A stretch of 64,000 nucleotides of DNA from Paludibacter sp. GTDB lineage: Bacteria > Bacteroidota > Bacteroidia > Bacteroidales > Paludibacteraceae. The translations under genes were made by a program, and so were the position numbers. This document shows positions 28,024 to 38,143 of this stretch, piece by piece. Position 1 is the first letter of the stretch; each line of letters begins with the position of its first letter. The notes beneath the pieces are model-generated. The model searched no databases. It was not told the DNA's origin and worked only from the letters and a program-made list of their open reading frames with translations. Location of the stretch: positions 16,598-80,597 of the forward strand of contig JAUSNQ010000034.1 of assembly GCA_030655595.1 (NCBI GenBank). Direction: 5' to 3'.

Positions 28024-30492
28024 ATGAAAAAATATGTATTATTTATACTTTTTGTTGTGTCATTATTCGGATTATCTGCTCAGGATATGAATAGAATGAC
28101 ACCACAACAAAGATTGCTTTTACAAAAAAAAATGGAGTCGCAGCAAATGTCATCAGAACAACAACAGATGAACACTCAGCAAATCTCCGATTACAAAAAA
28201 TATCTCAATTCGTTGAATTTAAATCTATCACGAGAACAAGAACAGAATTTGATTGACGAAAGGGTGTTTGTACAAGATTCATTATTTATAGAGTTCCAAA
28301 AAAAGGAGGAAGACGAAAGGAAATTAAAGGTCTTTGGTGCCAATATTTTCAACAGAACAAAAATTACTTTTGAGCCTAATTTATATTTACCAACTCCAGC
28401 TAATTATATCTTAGGTACAAACGACGAATTACTGATAGATGTTTCAGGATTATATGACGTAAGCTATAAGTTGAAAGTCTCACCCGAAGGAAAAATTCGC
28501 ATTCCAAACGCAGGTTTAATCAAAGTAGGTGGCATGACCATTGAGAGAGCAACAAATGAAATCAGATCAGTACTTTCAAAATACTATACAGGAACCTCAT
28601 CAGGAGAAACAAAAGTGAGTGTGAGTCTTGGGAATATCCGCAGTATTCGTGTATCGATTCTTGGAGAGGCTGCTGTTCCGGGCACCTATACACTCCCATC
28701 GCTTGCAACAGTTTTTAATGCAGTATATGCATGTGGGGGACCCGGTAAAATTGGTTCCATGCGTGATATCAAAGTTGTGAGAGATGGAAAAATAATTGCA
28801 AATGTTGATTTCTACCAGTTCTTGATGACAGGCAACTTGAAAAACAATATTGGTCTTCAGGATAACGATGTGATTATCATAGAGTCCAATAAGTCGAGGG
28901 TTATTGTAGATGGTGCGATTAATCGCAGAGGAATTTACGAGGTTTTACCCGGAGAATCATTGAAAGAATTATTAAATTACGCTGGAGGATATCGTGAGGA
29001 TGCCAATCGGACTGTTGTCTCTGTTTTCAGGTATTCCGAAACCGAAAGAACTGTGATAGATATTCCTGAAAAGTATGTTGAAACCAGTTTAATTAAGTCA
29101 GGAGATTCAATATTCATTGCAAAAATTGAAAATCTATATGCCAATCGTGTTGAGCTATCAGGTGCAGTTTATCGTCCGGGCGGTTATGCAGTTGATTCTG
29201 AATTAACGGTTAAGAAATTAATTGAACGAGCTGGTGGTGTGCTTGACGATGCATTTGTCAATATGGCGACGATTATTCGTCAACAAAAAAACCAGATACC
29301 GCAAATGATCAGTTTTAATTTGGGAAAGATTCTGCGTGGTGAAGCACAAGATATAGCTTTACAACGAAACGATTCAGTAAAAGTAGATTTTGTGAAAGAC
29401 TTTATGGAGGAGCAGTTTGTGAGTATAGCGGGTGAAGTTGTTGAGCCGAGAGAATATCCATTGAACAAGATGATTACTGTAAAGGATTTAATTTATTTAG
29501 CTAAAGGATTTACCGAAAAAGCATCAACTGAAAACATACAATTAATCAGAATAATCAAGGACCCTGCTGAGATGGAAGGTGGCAATCGGAAATCTTTCAA
29601 TATTGGCTTTAAATTGGACAAAGATTTGAACATTGAAGAAGGTACCGGAGATATGATCCTTGAAAATGGCGACATGGTCATTGTGCGACCGATTGAAGGA
29701 ATAGAGCCAATTCGTATTGCTTCTATTGAGGGTGAAGTAAAGAGTCCGGGTTTTTATAATATTGAAAATAAAAGCATCAAGGTCTCTGATTTGGTGAAGA
29801 TGTCCGGAGGATTTACGAAATTTGCCTTTGTTGGAGGTGCTTATTTGATTAGAAACGATAGAATGAGTGCTGAAGATAATCCAATGAGTAATATATTAAG
29901 CCGAAACCTGAGAAAAATTTTACAAAGTTCTACAGATAACAACATCGATGTTGCCATGTTAAACAAGATGAGGGTGAACAGTCTGGAGGAATTGTCGGCA
30001 TTGGACACAATTTCAAATTTTGCGCAATTTCAAGAAATTCATGATTTATTGTATGCTGAAGGCGTTGTGTCTTTGAATTTGAATGAAATTATGAGAAATC
30101 CCGGAAATGCAAGAGATATATTTGTTGAAGATGGTGATATTCTTTTTGTGCCGAAAAAATCACAGACAGTAAAAGTAATTGGCGAGGTGATGTATCCTTC
30201 TTATGTAGTACACACCAATTCAAACAATTTCCGTGACTATATTCAGTCTTCGGGTGGTTTCTCCAATCAAGCTCTCAAGAAAAACTGTTTTGTATTACAT
30301 CCGAACGGGAAAGTAATTGGTACAGAAACATTCCTTTGGTTTAAATTTTATCCGAGGGTTGTGCCGGGTTCTATCGTAATTGTACCCAAAAAACCTGTTG
30401 AGTTAACGAATAAAATGAATGTTGCAGAGGTTGTATCAGTGAGTACTTCGTTGGCTTCAATGATGGTGTTGATTTATACGATGGTGAAGTGA
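28024..30492 (+). CDS. Large SLBB-domain polysaccharide export protein
   Basis: An 822-residue secreted protein with a signal peptide (cleavage near LSAQD, residue 20) and a Gln/Met-rich linker. A Poly_export domain follows (about 120-200; YILGTNDELLIDVSG, SPEGKIRIPNAG), then about six SLBB domains (near 208, 296, 376, 463, 560 and 715). Each has the pattern V-GEV--PG-Y--------L---AGG. A hydrophobic helix closes the protein. It is a giant Wza relative of the type seen in Bacteroidota, lacking a lipobox. It should form the outer-membrane/periplasm conduit for the polymer made by this block. Confidence 0.9.
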   Translation: MKKYVLFILFVVSLFGLSAQDMNRMTPQQRLLLQKKMESQQMSSEQQQMNTQQISDYKKYLNSLNLNLSREQEQNLIDERVFVQDSLFIEFQKKEEDERKLKVFGANIFNRTKITFEPNLYLPTPANYILGTNDELLIDVSGLYDVSYKLKVSPEGKIRIPNAGLIKVGGMTIERATNEIRSVLSKYYTGTSSGETKVSVSLGNIRSIRVSILGEAAVPGTYTLPSLATVFNAVYACGGPGKIGSMRDIKVVRDGKIIANVDFYQFLMTGNLKNNIGLQDNDVIIIESNKSRVIVDGAINRRGIYEVLPGESLKELLNYAGGYREDANRTVVSVFRYSETERTVIDIPEKYVETSLIKSGDSIFIAKIENLYANRVELSGAVYRPGGYAVDSELTVKKLIERAGGVLDDAFVNMATIIRQQKNQIPQMISFNLGKILRGEAQDIALQRNDSVKVDFVKDFMEEQFVSIAGEVVEPREYPLNKMITVKDLIYLAKGFTEKASTENIQLIRIIKDPAEMEGGNRKSFNIGFKLDKDLNIEEGTGDMILENGDMVIVRPIEGIEPIRIASIEGEVKSPGFYNIENKSIKVSDLVKMSGGFTKFAFVGGAYLIRNDRMSAEDNPMSNILSRNLRKILQSSTDNNIDVAMLNKMRVNSLEELSALDTISNFAQFQEIHDLLYAEGVVSLNLNEIMRNPGNARDIFVEDGDILFVPKKSQTVKVIGEVMYPSYVVHTNSNNFRDYIQSSGGFSNQALKKNCFVLHPNGKVIGTETFLWFKFYPRVVPGSIVIVPKKPVELTNKMNVAEVVSVSTSLASMMVLIYTMVK

Positions 30493-30556
30493 TATGCTTG
30501 CGCATTATTAGTTTTATTTTTCACATTATTTAAAAAGCATTAAAGAAAAATAAATT

Positions 30557-31642
30557 ATGGATGAAACAAATAAACTTTCAGGAGGCGATATTTCACTGAC
30601 TGAGATTATAGAATCTATAACAGGATTTTTGAAGTTTCTGATATCCAAATGGGTTGTAATCCTTGCATTTGGTTTTGGAGGTGCATTGATAGGATTAGTA
30701 GCATCTTTTATGATTAAGCCAAAATATACGGCTAATTTATCATTTTCTCTGGTTGAAAAAGGAAATACAACTTCCGGATTAGCAAGTTTGGCATCTACAT
30801 TTGGATTTGGAGGATTATTAGGAGGTGGTGGAGATGCTTTTACGGGAGATAATTTATTGGAAATTATAAAGTCAAGGTATGCCATCGAAAAAACATTATT
30901 GACATCAATTAATTTTGAAGGAGAGCAAATGACTATGGTTGATGCATATTTGAGATTTATGCAGATGTCTAATCAATGGAAAAAATCAAAAAATATTGAA
31001 TTAAGGACAATTAGTTATCCTGTACATCAAAACAGGGAAACATTTTCAAGGACACAAGATAGTGTTCTTTATGTTGTTTATGATAATATCTTCAATAAAG
31101 AAGGATTGAATGTTATTCGTAAAAATAAGAAAATTAACATTGTGAATGTGAGTTTAACGAGTAAAAATGAGGTGTTCTCCAAGCTTTTCGTGGAAAATCT
31201 TATGAGTCAAACATATGAGTTTTACAAAGTGACCCGTACAGCGCAAAGTAGATCAAATATTAATATGATGCAACATGCAGCAGATTCAATTAAAAATCTT
31301 TATGAGAATGCCTTATATAATAGCGCAGGTATATCACAGGTAAATATAAACAGTGCATTGCAATTGGCAGTCGTTCCAAGGTTACAGGAAGAATATAATG
31401 CCCAATTATATGGGACTGTTTATGCAGAGGTGTTGAAGAATCTCGAGACTCTACGACTTGATTTGGCAAGAGAAACCCCGATTATTCAGATAATTGATAC
31501 ACCCATTTATCCATTAAAGAAAACAAAATTAGGGAAAATAAAGGGAGTGGTTTATGGGGGATTTCTGGGTGGAATATCAATTTTACTTCTCTTAGGGGTA
31601 ATGTTTTATCTAAATTTGAATATGAAAACAACAGTAAAATAA
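30557..31642 (+). CDS. Wzz-family chain-length determinant
   Basis: A 361-residue inner-membrane protein with a helix near residues 30-52, a large periplasmic region, and a second helix near 330-352, the Wzz layout. Its Gly-rich stretch after residue 75 (SLASTFGFGGLLGGGG) is typical of Bacteroidota versions. It has no kinase domain, in contrast to the Wzc-like protein at 23506. It is expected to set the length of polymer made by the Wzy downstream. Confidence 0.88.
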   Translation: MDETNKLSGGDISLTEIIESITGFLKFLISKWVVILAFGFGGALIGLVASFMIKPKYTANLSFSLVEKGNTTSGLASLASTFGFGGLLGGGGDAFTGDNLLEIIKSRYAIEKTLLTSINFEGEQMTMVDAYLRFMQMSNQWKKSKNIELRTISYPVHQNRETFSRTQDSVLYVVYDNIFNKEGLNVIRKNKKINIVNVSLTSKNEVFSKLFVENLMSQTYEFYKVTRTAQSRSNINMMQHAADSIKNLYENALYNSAGISQVNINSALQLAVVPRLQEEYNAQLYGTVYAEVLKNLETLRLDLARETPIIQIIDTPIYPLKKTKLGKIKGVVYGGFLGGISILLLLGVMFYLNLNMKTTVK

Positions 31643-31710
31643 TGTTTTTCATTTATATGTTTTGATGTTTTAAAGATTATGGATAGTAAGCAAAGTAAAC
31701 TTGCTTTACG

Positions 31711-33075
31711 ATGATTGTTGATATATATAAAAAATTAAAGGTTCTTATTATACAAGGTGATACTAGAACAATAAAAGCTAAGAAGAATATTTTTGGTTCT
31801 TTTATTATAAAAGTTCTTTCAATAATAATTTCTTTTTTGCTAGTTCCTTTGACCCTAGATTTCTTAAATCCGTATGAGTATGGAATATGGTTGACTTTGA
31901 GTTCCATAATAATCTGGATTGATTTTCTGGATATTGGATTGGGTAATGGTTTGCGAAATAAATTGTCTGAAGCTTTAGCGAAAGACGATATGAAATTAGC
32001 ACAGATATATGTCAGCACAACATTTTATTTGTTAATTGCTGTAGTTTTTATTTTCTTTCTATTATTCATTTCTTTCAACTATATTATTAACTGGTATGAG
32101 ATTTTAAACGTAGATCAGGCGATTATTCCCGATCTTAAAAATATCATTTTATTTGTTTTTGTTTTTGTTTTATTTTCTTTTGTTCTTAAGATAGTTAATA
32201 ATATTTATTTGGCATTTCAAATGCCCGTTTTAACCAGTATTTTGAGTTTTTCAGGACAATTGTTAACTTTAGTGTTTATCTATTTAGCTGGGTATTTAGT
32301 TGATAAGGGCGATTTATGGTATGTTTCGATTATTTATATCATAAGTCCGACAATAGTACTTTTGATAGCTTTTCCACTGACGTTTTTTGTTAAATATAAA
32401 GCTATCAGGCCAAAAGCGACTTTAATTAGAATTCAATATCTTAAAGATCTGTTAGGTGTTGGAATACAGTTCTTTTTTATTCAGGTTGGAGGATTGTTGA
32501 TTTTCACAACTTCGAATTTAATAATCTCTAATGTGTTAGGACCTTCGGATGTAACAACATATAACATCGTATATAAATATTTTTATACGATTGTTTTTTT
32601 ATATTTAATTATCATAACACCGATGTGGTCAGCATCTACAGAAGCGTATATAAAAAGAGATTTGAAATGGATTATTTCTAGTGTTAAAACAATGTTGAAG
32701 ATAGCTGCTTTGTTGGTAGGGATAATTGTTCTAATGATTTTGTTCTCCGGATTTGTCTATAATATTTGGATAGGAGATAAAGTTAGTATTCCTTTTTCGC
32801 TTAGTATTATTAGCGGAGTCTACATGATTATATTAATATTCAGTACCTGTTTCTCTACCTTTATTTTTGGGATTGGAAAGTTGAGACTGCAATTGTTAAA
32901 CACCTTAATTTCAGGACTTATATTCATCCCTTTTGCATACTTTATGTCTGAAAAATTTGGAGTTACGGGAGTTATTATAGCTTTGTGCATTGTAAATATT
33001 CCTGCATTGATTTTAAATCCGATACAGTTTTATAAAATTATTAAGGGTAAAGCTAAAGGTATCTGGAATAGATAA
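31711..33075 (+). CDS. Wzx-like polysaccharide flippase
   Basis: A 454-residue protein with about twelve membrane helices, of the MOP/polysaccharide transport superfamily. The early motif YGIWLTLSSIIIWIDFLDIGLGNGLRNKL is typical of Wzx proteins. It should move the lipid-linked repeat unit across the inner membrane to the polymerase. The local DNA is very AT-rich compared with the housekeeping genes, as is common in sugar-assembly genes that move between strains. Confidence 0.9.
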   Translation: MIVDIYKKLKVLIIQGDTRTIKAKKNIFGSFIIKVLSIIISFLLVPLTLDFLNPYEYGIWLTLSSIIIWIDFLDIGLGNGLRNKLSEALAKDDMKLAQIYVSTTFYLLIAVVFIFFLLFISFNYIINWYEILNVDQAIIPDLKNIILFVFVFVLFSFVLKIVNNIYLAFQMPVLTSILSFSGQLLTLVFIYLAGYLVDKGDLWYVSIIYIISPTIVLLIAFPLTFFVKYKAIRPKATLIRIQYLKDLLGVGIQFFFIQVGGLLIFTTSNLIISNVLGPSDVTTYNIVYKYFYTIVFLYLIIITPMWSASTEAYIKRDLKWIISSVKTMLKIAALLVGIIVLMILFSGFVYNIWIGDKVSIPFSLSIISGVYMIILIFSTCFSTFIFGIGKLRLQLLNTLISGLIFIPFAYFMSEKFGVTGVIIALCIVNIPALILNPIQFYKIIKGKAKGIWNR

Positions 33076-33110
33076 GAATTGGATTTGTATAAACTTATAG
33101 ATTCACAAAA

Positions 33111-33941
33111 ATGAATGAAAGTAAAATTGCTATACTTTTATCAACGTATAACGGGGAAGGTTATTTGAAGGAACAACTTGATTCGATTCTTGATCAGACT
33201 CATACTGATTGGGCGTTGTACGTTCGTGATGATGGATCAACAGACAGAACATTAGCTATTCTGAAACAGTATGCGTCTGAGTATGATAATATTTATATTA
33301 TGGATGACGTTGTACATCGGGATGCCTGTTATAGCTTTCTCTGGATGCTAAATGAAGTTGATTCAGACTATTATATGTTTTGTGATCAGGATGATGTATG
33401 GATTGACAATAAAATTGAGATTTCGTATAAGGCAATGATTACTCAGGAAAAGCAAACTCCTTGCATTCCAATTGTAGTGAACACAGATCTTGTTGTGGTT
33501 GATTCTGAATTAAGAAATATTAATCCTTCGTTTTGGAGGTATGCTAAAATTAATCCGTATCCGCTCAATTCATACAATTATATTGTGACAAATTATTTGA
33601 CAGGATGCACAATGCTCTTTAATCGATACGCAAAAGATGTGTCGTTTAAGCTTAATAATTATATACTCATGCACGATTATTGGGTTGCTCTGAATGTGCT
33701 GCATAATGATGGTTTGGTGATACCTTTACCTCTGAAAACCGTATTGTACAGACAGCATGGCTCAAATAAACTCGGAGCAGTAAAATCAAATATCTCAGTC
33801 AGGTCAAAAATGCATGATATCAGAACAATTTACACATATAATAAGAATTTGTTTAAAATGGTCAATAGTGTAACAGGTGTAAGTTTAATGTTCTTTCTGA
33901 AAAGAAAGTTTTTTGTTTATCTTACCAATATTATCAATTGA
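33111..33941 (+). CDS. Glycosyltransferase family 2
   Basis: A 276-residue GT-A fold enzyme. It opens with IAILLSTYNGEGYLKEQLDSILDQT, followed by VRDDGSTDRT near residue 40 and the metal motif FCDQDDVW near 90. The pattern resembles rhamnosyltransferase-like GT2 proteins, but sugar and acceptor cannot be predicted. No membrane segment is seen. It is followed by the Wzy-like gene after 3 bases, so translation is probably coupled. Confidence 0.9.
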   Translation: MNESKIAILLSTYNGEGYLKEQLDSILDQTHTDWALYVRDDGSTDRTLAILKQYASEYDNIYIMDDVVHRDACYSFLWMLNEVDSDYYMFCDQDDVWIDNKIEISYKAMITQEKQTPCIPIVVNTDLVVVDSELRNINPSFWRYAKINPYPLNSYNYIVTNYLTGCTMLFNRYAKDVSFKLNNYILMHDYWVALNVLHNDGLVIPLPLKTVLYRQHGSNKLGAVKSNISVRSKMHDIRTIYTYNKNLFKMVNSVTGVSLMFFLKRKFFVYLTNIIN

Positions 33942-33944
33942 AAG

Positions 33945-35087
33945 ATGGTCTATTTTATTCTGATTTTTTTATCCATAGTTTCAATCGTTGTATTTGATGT
34001 TTATAAGTTCCCTAAGTACAAAAGAATTTATAAATTCATTTTATGGGTTGTTGCTGTATTAACTATGGGTTTAAGATATAGGGTAGGAATTGATACGCTA
34101 AATTATATGGAGTATTTTTCTGACTATCCAACAATGAGATATTTAACATATGATTATATTATTGATCATAATTTTTCCCCTTTATTTGTAATTTTAAATA
34201 GTTTGTCAAAGTCTATCTATGATAGTTTTTATACATTCCAAATCATACATGCGATAATAATCAATGCCTGTATTTTTAAATTTATTTTTAAAAACACAAA
34301 TTATCCTTTTATTGGTTTATTATTATTTTTTGCAATGTATTATTTGTATTTCAATACTGAAATCTTGCGTGAGTCATTTGCTATTTCCGTATTTTTATTG
34401 AATTATTCTAACCTTAAACAAAAGAAATGGGTGAGTTATTATTTATTGTCAATAGTCTCAATATTATTCCACAGCTCAGCTTTAATTCTGTTATTGTTTC
34501 CCCTTGTTCGATTTATCAGATTAAACTGGACATATTTAATCATGTTAGTAGTTTTTGTAGTTTTAATCATTGAAATTCACCCATTTTTAGTGTTTCTCGA
34601 GAATTTTGAAAAAATATCTAATAAAGTAAATGTATATATTGACTATGAAAAACTAAATCTGACCTGGGTTGCTTACAACTTGATACAAATTACATTATTC
34701 CCGTTATTCCTACTATTTGTTTATAAGAAAATACTTCGTCAAAATTCAGAATACGAATATTTAATTTGTATACATGCATTATTAGGAATCGGCATTTTGT
34801 TCTTTCAACTCATATTTACTCGTTTTAGTAATTACACATTGCCATTTTTAGCAATTTTTTTTGCAGATTTCATTGGCAGTCTTATCCGTGATTTTTCGGA
34901 TAAAAAGTATTTATATAAAATGATGATGACTCTTATTATTGTGGTTTATGCTTCGGCATATTTTATTTCAGCCGGGTATTATGCCGATGGAGCAAGGAGA
35001 TATCACTTTTGGTTACCATATCATTCTGTTTTTGATGAAAAAACAGAAGATAAAAGGGAAACCATCTGGATTAATCAGTTTAATTAA
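33945..35087 (+). CDS. EpsG-family O-antigen/EPS polymerase (Wzy-like)
   Basis: A 380-residue protein with about ten membrane helices and one larger external loop. The motif LRYRVGIDTLNYMEYF near residue 45 is the hallmark of the EpsG/Wzy group (R-G-DT--Y). It should polymerise repeat units on the periplasmic face. It is very AT-rich and, as expected of Wzy proteins, otherwise little conserved. It starts 3 bases after the preceding glycosyltransferase. Confidence 0.85.
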   Translation: MVYFILIFLSIVSIVVFDVYKFPKYKRIYKFILWVVAVLTMGLRYRVGIDTLNYMEYFSDYPTMRYLTYDYIIDHNFSPLFVILNSLSKSIYDSFYTFQIIHAIIINACIFKFIFKNTNYPFIGLLLFFAMYYLYFNTEILRESFAISVFLLNYSNLKQKKWVSYYLLSIVSILFHSSALILLLFPLVRFIRLNWTYLIMLVVFVVLIIEIHPFLVFLENFEKISNKVNVYIDYEKLNLTWVAYNLIQITLFPLFLLFVYKKILRQNSEYEYLICIHALLGIGILFFQLIFTRFSNYTLPFLAIFFADFIGSLIRDFSDKKYLYKMMMTLIIVVYASAYFISAGYYADGARRYHFWLPYHSVFDEKTEDKRETIWINQFN

Positions 35088-35107
35088 TAATTTCTGTTTA
35101 CTACTAT

Positions 35108-36031
35108 ATGGATAATAAAATTATTGCAGTAGTTGTTATGTATAACCCTGATATTGAGACTTTCATTGAGCAACATCAAAGTCTGAGATATCAAGTGTGT
35201 AATGTCGTATATGTTGATAATGGTTCTGATAATTATAATGAATTTTTTTCACGTTTAGTTAATGCTGAGGTTTCTGACGGATATGTGTCAATAATAAAGA
35301 ACACTCAGAATTTTGGCTTGGGTTTCGCTCAAAATCAAGGTGTCGAAAAAGCTTTGGAGTTAGGTGCATCTCATGTTCTTATATTAGATCATGATTCTGT
35401 GTTAAAAGAAAATTTTGTCTCTGCTTTATTGTTTGCAGAAGAATTACTCTTGCAAAAGGGTATTCCGATTGGTGCTGTGGGACCTGTTTATGTGAATGAG
35501 AAAACGGGAGAAGTGTATCCAATAACAAAATATATTGGACCATTCATTAAAAGATTAAAACCTGAAGCGTCGCCACAAAAAGCATCCTTCTTAATATCAT
35601 CAGGAACCTTAATACGAAAATGTGTGCTTGACATTGTTGGCTTAATGAATGAAGATTTATTTGTTGACTATGTTGATATTGAGTGGTCATATAGAGCTGT
35701 TCATAAGGGGTTTGCTCTATATGCCGTGCCTTCTGCAAGAATGAGTCATGTCGTCGGAGATGCCCGGTTGTCAGTTTTTGGCAGAACTATTTCTGTTCAT
35801 TCACCCTTGAGAAGATATTATTTGTCAAGAAACAGTATTCATATGTTACGTATGCCTTATGTTGATTTGGGTTATAAGTTGAGAGAGCTTGTTTTTAATG
35901 GAATAAGAATCATTATCTTTTTTATCATATCCAAACAAAGAATGTTATTCCTGAAGTTCTCACTAAAAGGCTTTTGGGATGGATTCAAAGGTGTCGTTGG
36001 TGAATGTAGTATTAATAAGAAAAGTACTTAA
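35108..36031 (+). CDS. Glycosyltransferase family 2, rhamnosyltransferase-like
   Basis: A 307-residue GT2 enzyme starting IIAVVVMYNPD, with VYVDNGSDN near residue 38, NFGLGFAQNQG near 68, and the metal motif ILDHDSV near 95. This order is typical of the WbbL/RfbF rhamnosyltransferases, so dTDP-rhamnose is a plausible donor. That matters because the rmlD gene in this window looks broken. A C-terminal amphipathic region could bind the membrane. The next gene begins one base after its stop. Confidence 0.88.
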   Translation: MDNKIIAVVVMYNPDIETFIEQHQSLRYQVCNVVYVDNGSDNYNEFFSRLVNAEVSDGYVSIIKNTQNFGLGFAQNQGVEKALELGASHVLILDHDSVLKENFVSALLFAEELLLQKGIPIGAVGPVYVNEKTGEVYPITKYIGPFIKRLKPEASPQKASFLISSGTLIRKCVLDIVGLMNEDLFVDYVDIEWSYRAVHKGFALYAVPSARMSHVVGDARLSVFGRTISVHSPLRRYYLSRNSIHMLRMPYVDLGYKLRELVFNGIRIIIFFIISKQRMLFLKFSLKGFWDGFKGVVGECSINKKST

Positions 36032-36032
36032 G

Positions 36033-37193
36033 ATGAAGAAAGTATTATTTGTAGCATCAGTTGCTTCAATGATTGATCAATTTAACATGGATAATATTCA
36101 CATACTTAAGAGTAAGGGATGTGAGATTCACGTTGCGGCGAATTTCTCCTTTGGAAGCACTACCAGTAAGAATCGGGTTGATAATTTCATAAAAGAACTG
36201 GAACAGTTAAACATAAAAATTATTAATGTATTGTTTCCCCGGAAGATTGGGTCGTTAAGAAGTAATTACAGAGTATACAAAGAATTAAGAGCAATTGTTA
36301 ATAATTATGATATTATTCATGTGCATTCACCTATAGGCGGGTTTCTTACAAGACTTGCAATATTAGGAAATCGAAAGAAAAAGGATTTGAAACTGATTTA
36401 TACTGCACATGGTTTTCATTTTTTCAGAGGGGCTTCTTTTTTTAGTTGGGTGTTTTTCTTTCCGATTGAGTTAATATTATCCAAATATACGGATATTTTA
36501 ATAACAATAAATACTGAAGATTATAATAGATCAAAAGGTTTCTTTGCCCGTGAGAATGTATATATTCCCGGAGTTGGAGTTGATGTGAGTAAATATGAAC
36601 TGACTACAATAAATTATTTAGATAAGAGAAAACAACTGGGTATTCCTTCAGATGCGTTTGTTATATTGTCGGTAGGAGAGCTTTGTGACAGAAAGAATCA
36701 AAAGGTCATTATTCAGTCTATTTCGAAATTGACCAATGAAAACATCTATTATCTGATCTGTGGTGAAGGTCCTGATGCCGATAGTTTAATTGAATTAGTT
36801 AGAAAAATGAAAATCGAAGATAAAGTTATCTTTCTTGGATTTAGATTAGATATTAATGAAATAATTAAATCGTCTGATTGTTTTGCCTTCCCTTCAAAAA
36901 GAGAAGGACTCGGAATTGCTGCTATAGAAGCTATGGCTGCAGGATTACCAATTATAACTTCAAATATTAATGGAATATCAGATTATTCAATCAATGAGAA
37001 AACAGGATATTCTTTTTCTCCTAATGATGTAAATGGTTTTACATGGGCCATAAAAGAATTGTATGTGAATCTTGAATTGAGAGAGAAATATGGTTTGTAT
37101 AACAAGGAAATCGTTAAAAAGTTTGATATTTGCAAGGTACATGAAATTATGGAATCTTTGTATTCAAGAGTCTTACAAGAATCCTCCAGATAA
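36033..37193 (+). CDS. Glycosyltransferase family 4
   Basis: A 386-residue retaining GT-B enzyme. The N-terminal half has KKVLFVASVASM and the acceptor motif HVHSPIGG near residue 93. The C-terminal half has LSVGELCDRKNQ near 213, and the nucleotide-sugar motif is KREGLGIAAIEAMAAGLPIITS near 290, with the E-x7-E pair. An in-frame ATG at 35979 would give an 18-residue extension inside the upstream gene. ATG 36033, one base after that gene's stop, is preferred. Sugar unknown. Confidence 0.9.
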   Translation: MKKVLFVASVASMIDQFNMDNIHILKSKGCEIHVAANFSFGSTTSKNRVDNFIKELEQLNIKIINVLFPRKIGSLRSNYRVYKELRAIVNNYDIIHVHSPIGGFLTRLAILGNRKKKDLKLIYTAHGFHFFRGASFFSWVFFFPIELILSKYTDILITINTEDYNRSKGFFARENVYIPGVGVDVSKYELTTINYLDKRKQLGIPSDAFVILSVGELCDRKNQKVIIQSISKLTNENIYYLICGEGPDADSLIELVRKMKIEDKVIFLGFRLDINEIIKSSDCFAFPSKREGLGIAAIEAMAAGLPIITSNINGISDYSINEKTGYSFSPNDVNGFTWAIKELYVNLELREKYGLYNKEIVKKFDICKVHEIMESLYSRVLQESSR

Positions 37194-37210
37194 CTTTTTA
37201 AAACTGTTAC

Positions 37211-38143
37211 ATGAAAATATTAATTACTGGTATTCATGGTTTTGTGGGTTCAAATCTCGTTAAATCATTAAAAAACAATCATGTTATATTTGGTTTAGAT
37301 ATAGTATCATCGCCTATTAGTGGTGTTGTTAAGATTTTTAATTGGAATGAATTAATGTTGTTACCCGAAGTTGATGTGATTATTCATTTAACAGGAAAGG
37401 CACATGATACTAAGAATAAATCTCTCGCAGAAGAATACTTTAATGTCAATACAGAGCTTACAAAAAATATATATAATTGGTTTTTGGAAATAAATGCCCG
37501 GAAATTCATTTTTTTTAGCACAGTTAAAGCGGTTGCAGATGTGGTTAAAGAAGAAATCCTTACTGAGGATGTTGAACCCATGCCAGTTGGGCCGTATGGG
37601 GAAAGTAAAAGAGAAGCCGAAATCTACATTTTAAATCAACATGCAGATACAAGAGTAAAGCAAACCTATATTTTAAGACCTTCGATGATCCATGGAGAAG
37701 GAAATAAAGGTAATCTGAATTTGTTGTTTGCATTTGTAAAAAAAAGTATCCCATGGCCTTTAGGTGCATTCCAAAACAAGCGTTCGTTTACTTCTATGGA
37801 AAACCTGATTTTTATCCTTCATAATCTGATAGATAATGACATTGAAAGCGGAATTTATCAGGTCGCTGATGATGAGGCAGTTTCAACCAGAGAGCTTATA
37901 TCAATTATATCTGAAGTGATTCAAAAACCTGTTAGGATATGGAATATAAATCAATCACTGATTAATACATTAGCATTGATAGGTACATGGTTACATCTTC
38001 CTTTAAATCAGGAAAGAGTGCAGAAACTAACTGAAAATTATGTGGTTTCAAACGTGAAAATAAAAAAAGCAATGGGCATACAAAAAATGCCAGTTGCAGC
38101 TATTGATGGATTAAAAAAAACAATTAAAAGTTTCATGAGATGA
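37211..38143 (+). CDS. NAD-dependent epimerase/reductase of nucleotide sugars (WbpV-like)
   Basis: A 310-residue extended short-chain dehydrogenase. The NAD motif is ITGIHGFVGSN at the N-terminus. The catalytic Ser is in FFSTVKA near residue 101 and the YxxxK pair in YGESKREAE near 134. Proteins of this kind next to a WbpL-type transferase usually act on UDP-HexNAc intermediates, for example reducing a 4-keto sugar to QuiNAc or FucNAc, which WbpL then loads on undecaprenyl phosphate. That role is inferred from context. The stop overlaps the next start by four bases. Confidence 0.85.
   Translation: MKILITGIHGFVGSNLVKSLKNNHVIFGLDIVSSPISGVVKIFNWNELMLLPEVDVIIHLTGKAHDTKNKSLAEEYFNVNTELTKNIYNWFLEINARKFIFFSTVKAVADVVKEEILTEDVEPMPVGPYGESKREAEIYILNQHADTRVKQTYILRPSMIHGEGNKGNLNLLFAFVKKSIPWPLGAFQNKRSFTSMENLIFILHNLIDNDIESGIYQVADDEAVSTRELISIISEVIQKPVRIWNINQSLINTLALIGTWLHLPLNQERVQKLTENYVVSNVKIKKAMGIQKMPVAAIDGLKKTIKSFMR

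Noticed and set aside
31686..31709. Imperfect inverted repeat GTAAGCAA/TTGCTTTAC just before the flippase gene
   Set aside because: Short, bulged and AT-rich; easily expected by chance. No regulatory role can be supported.
35979..36032. Upstream extension of the GT4 gene at 36033
   Set aside because: It would lie inside the preceding glycosyltransferase gene; the conserved start is KKVLFVAS.
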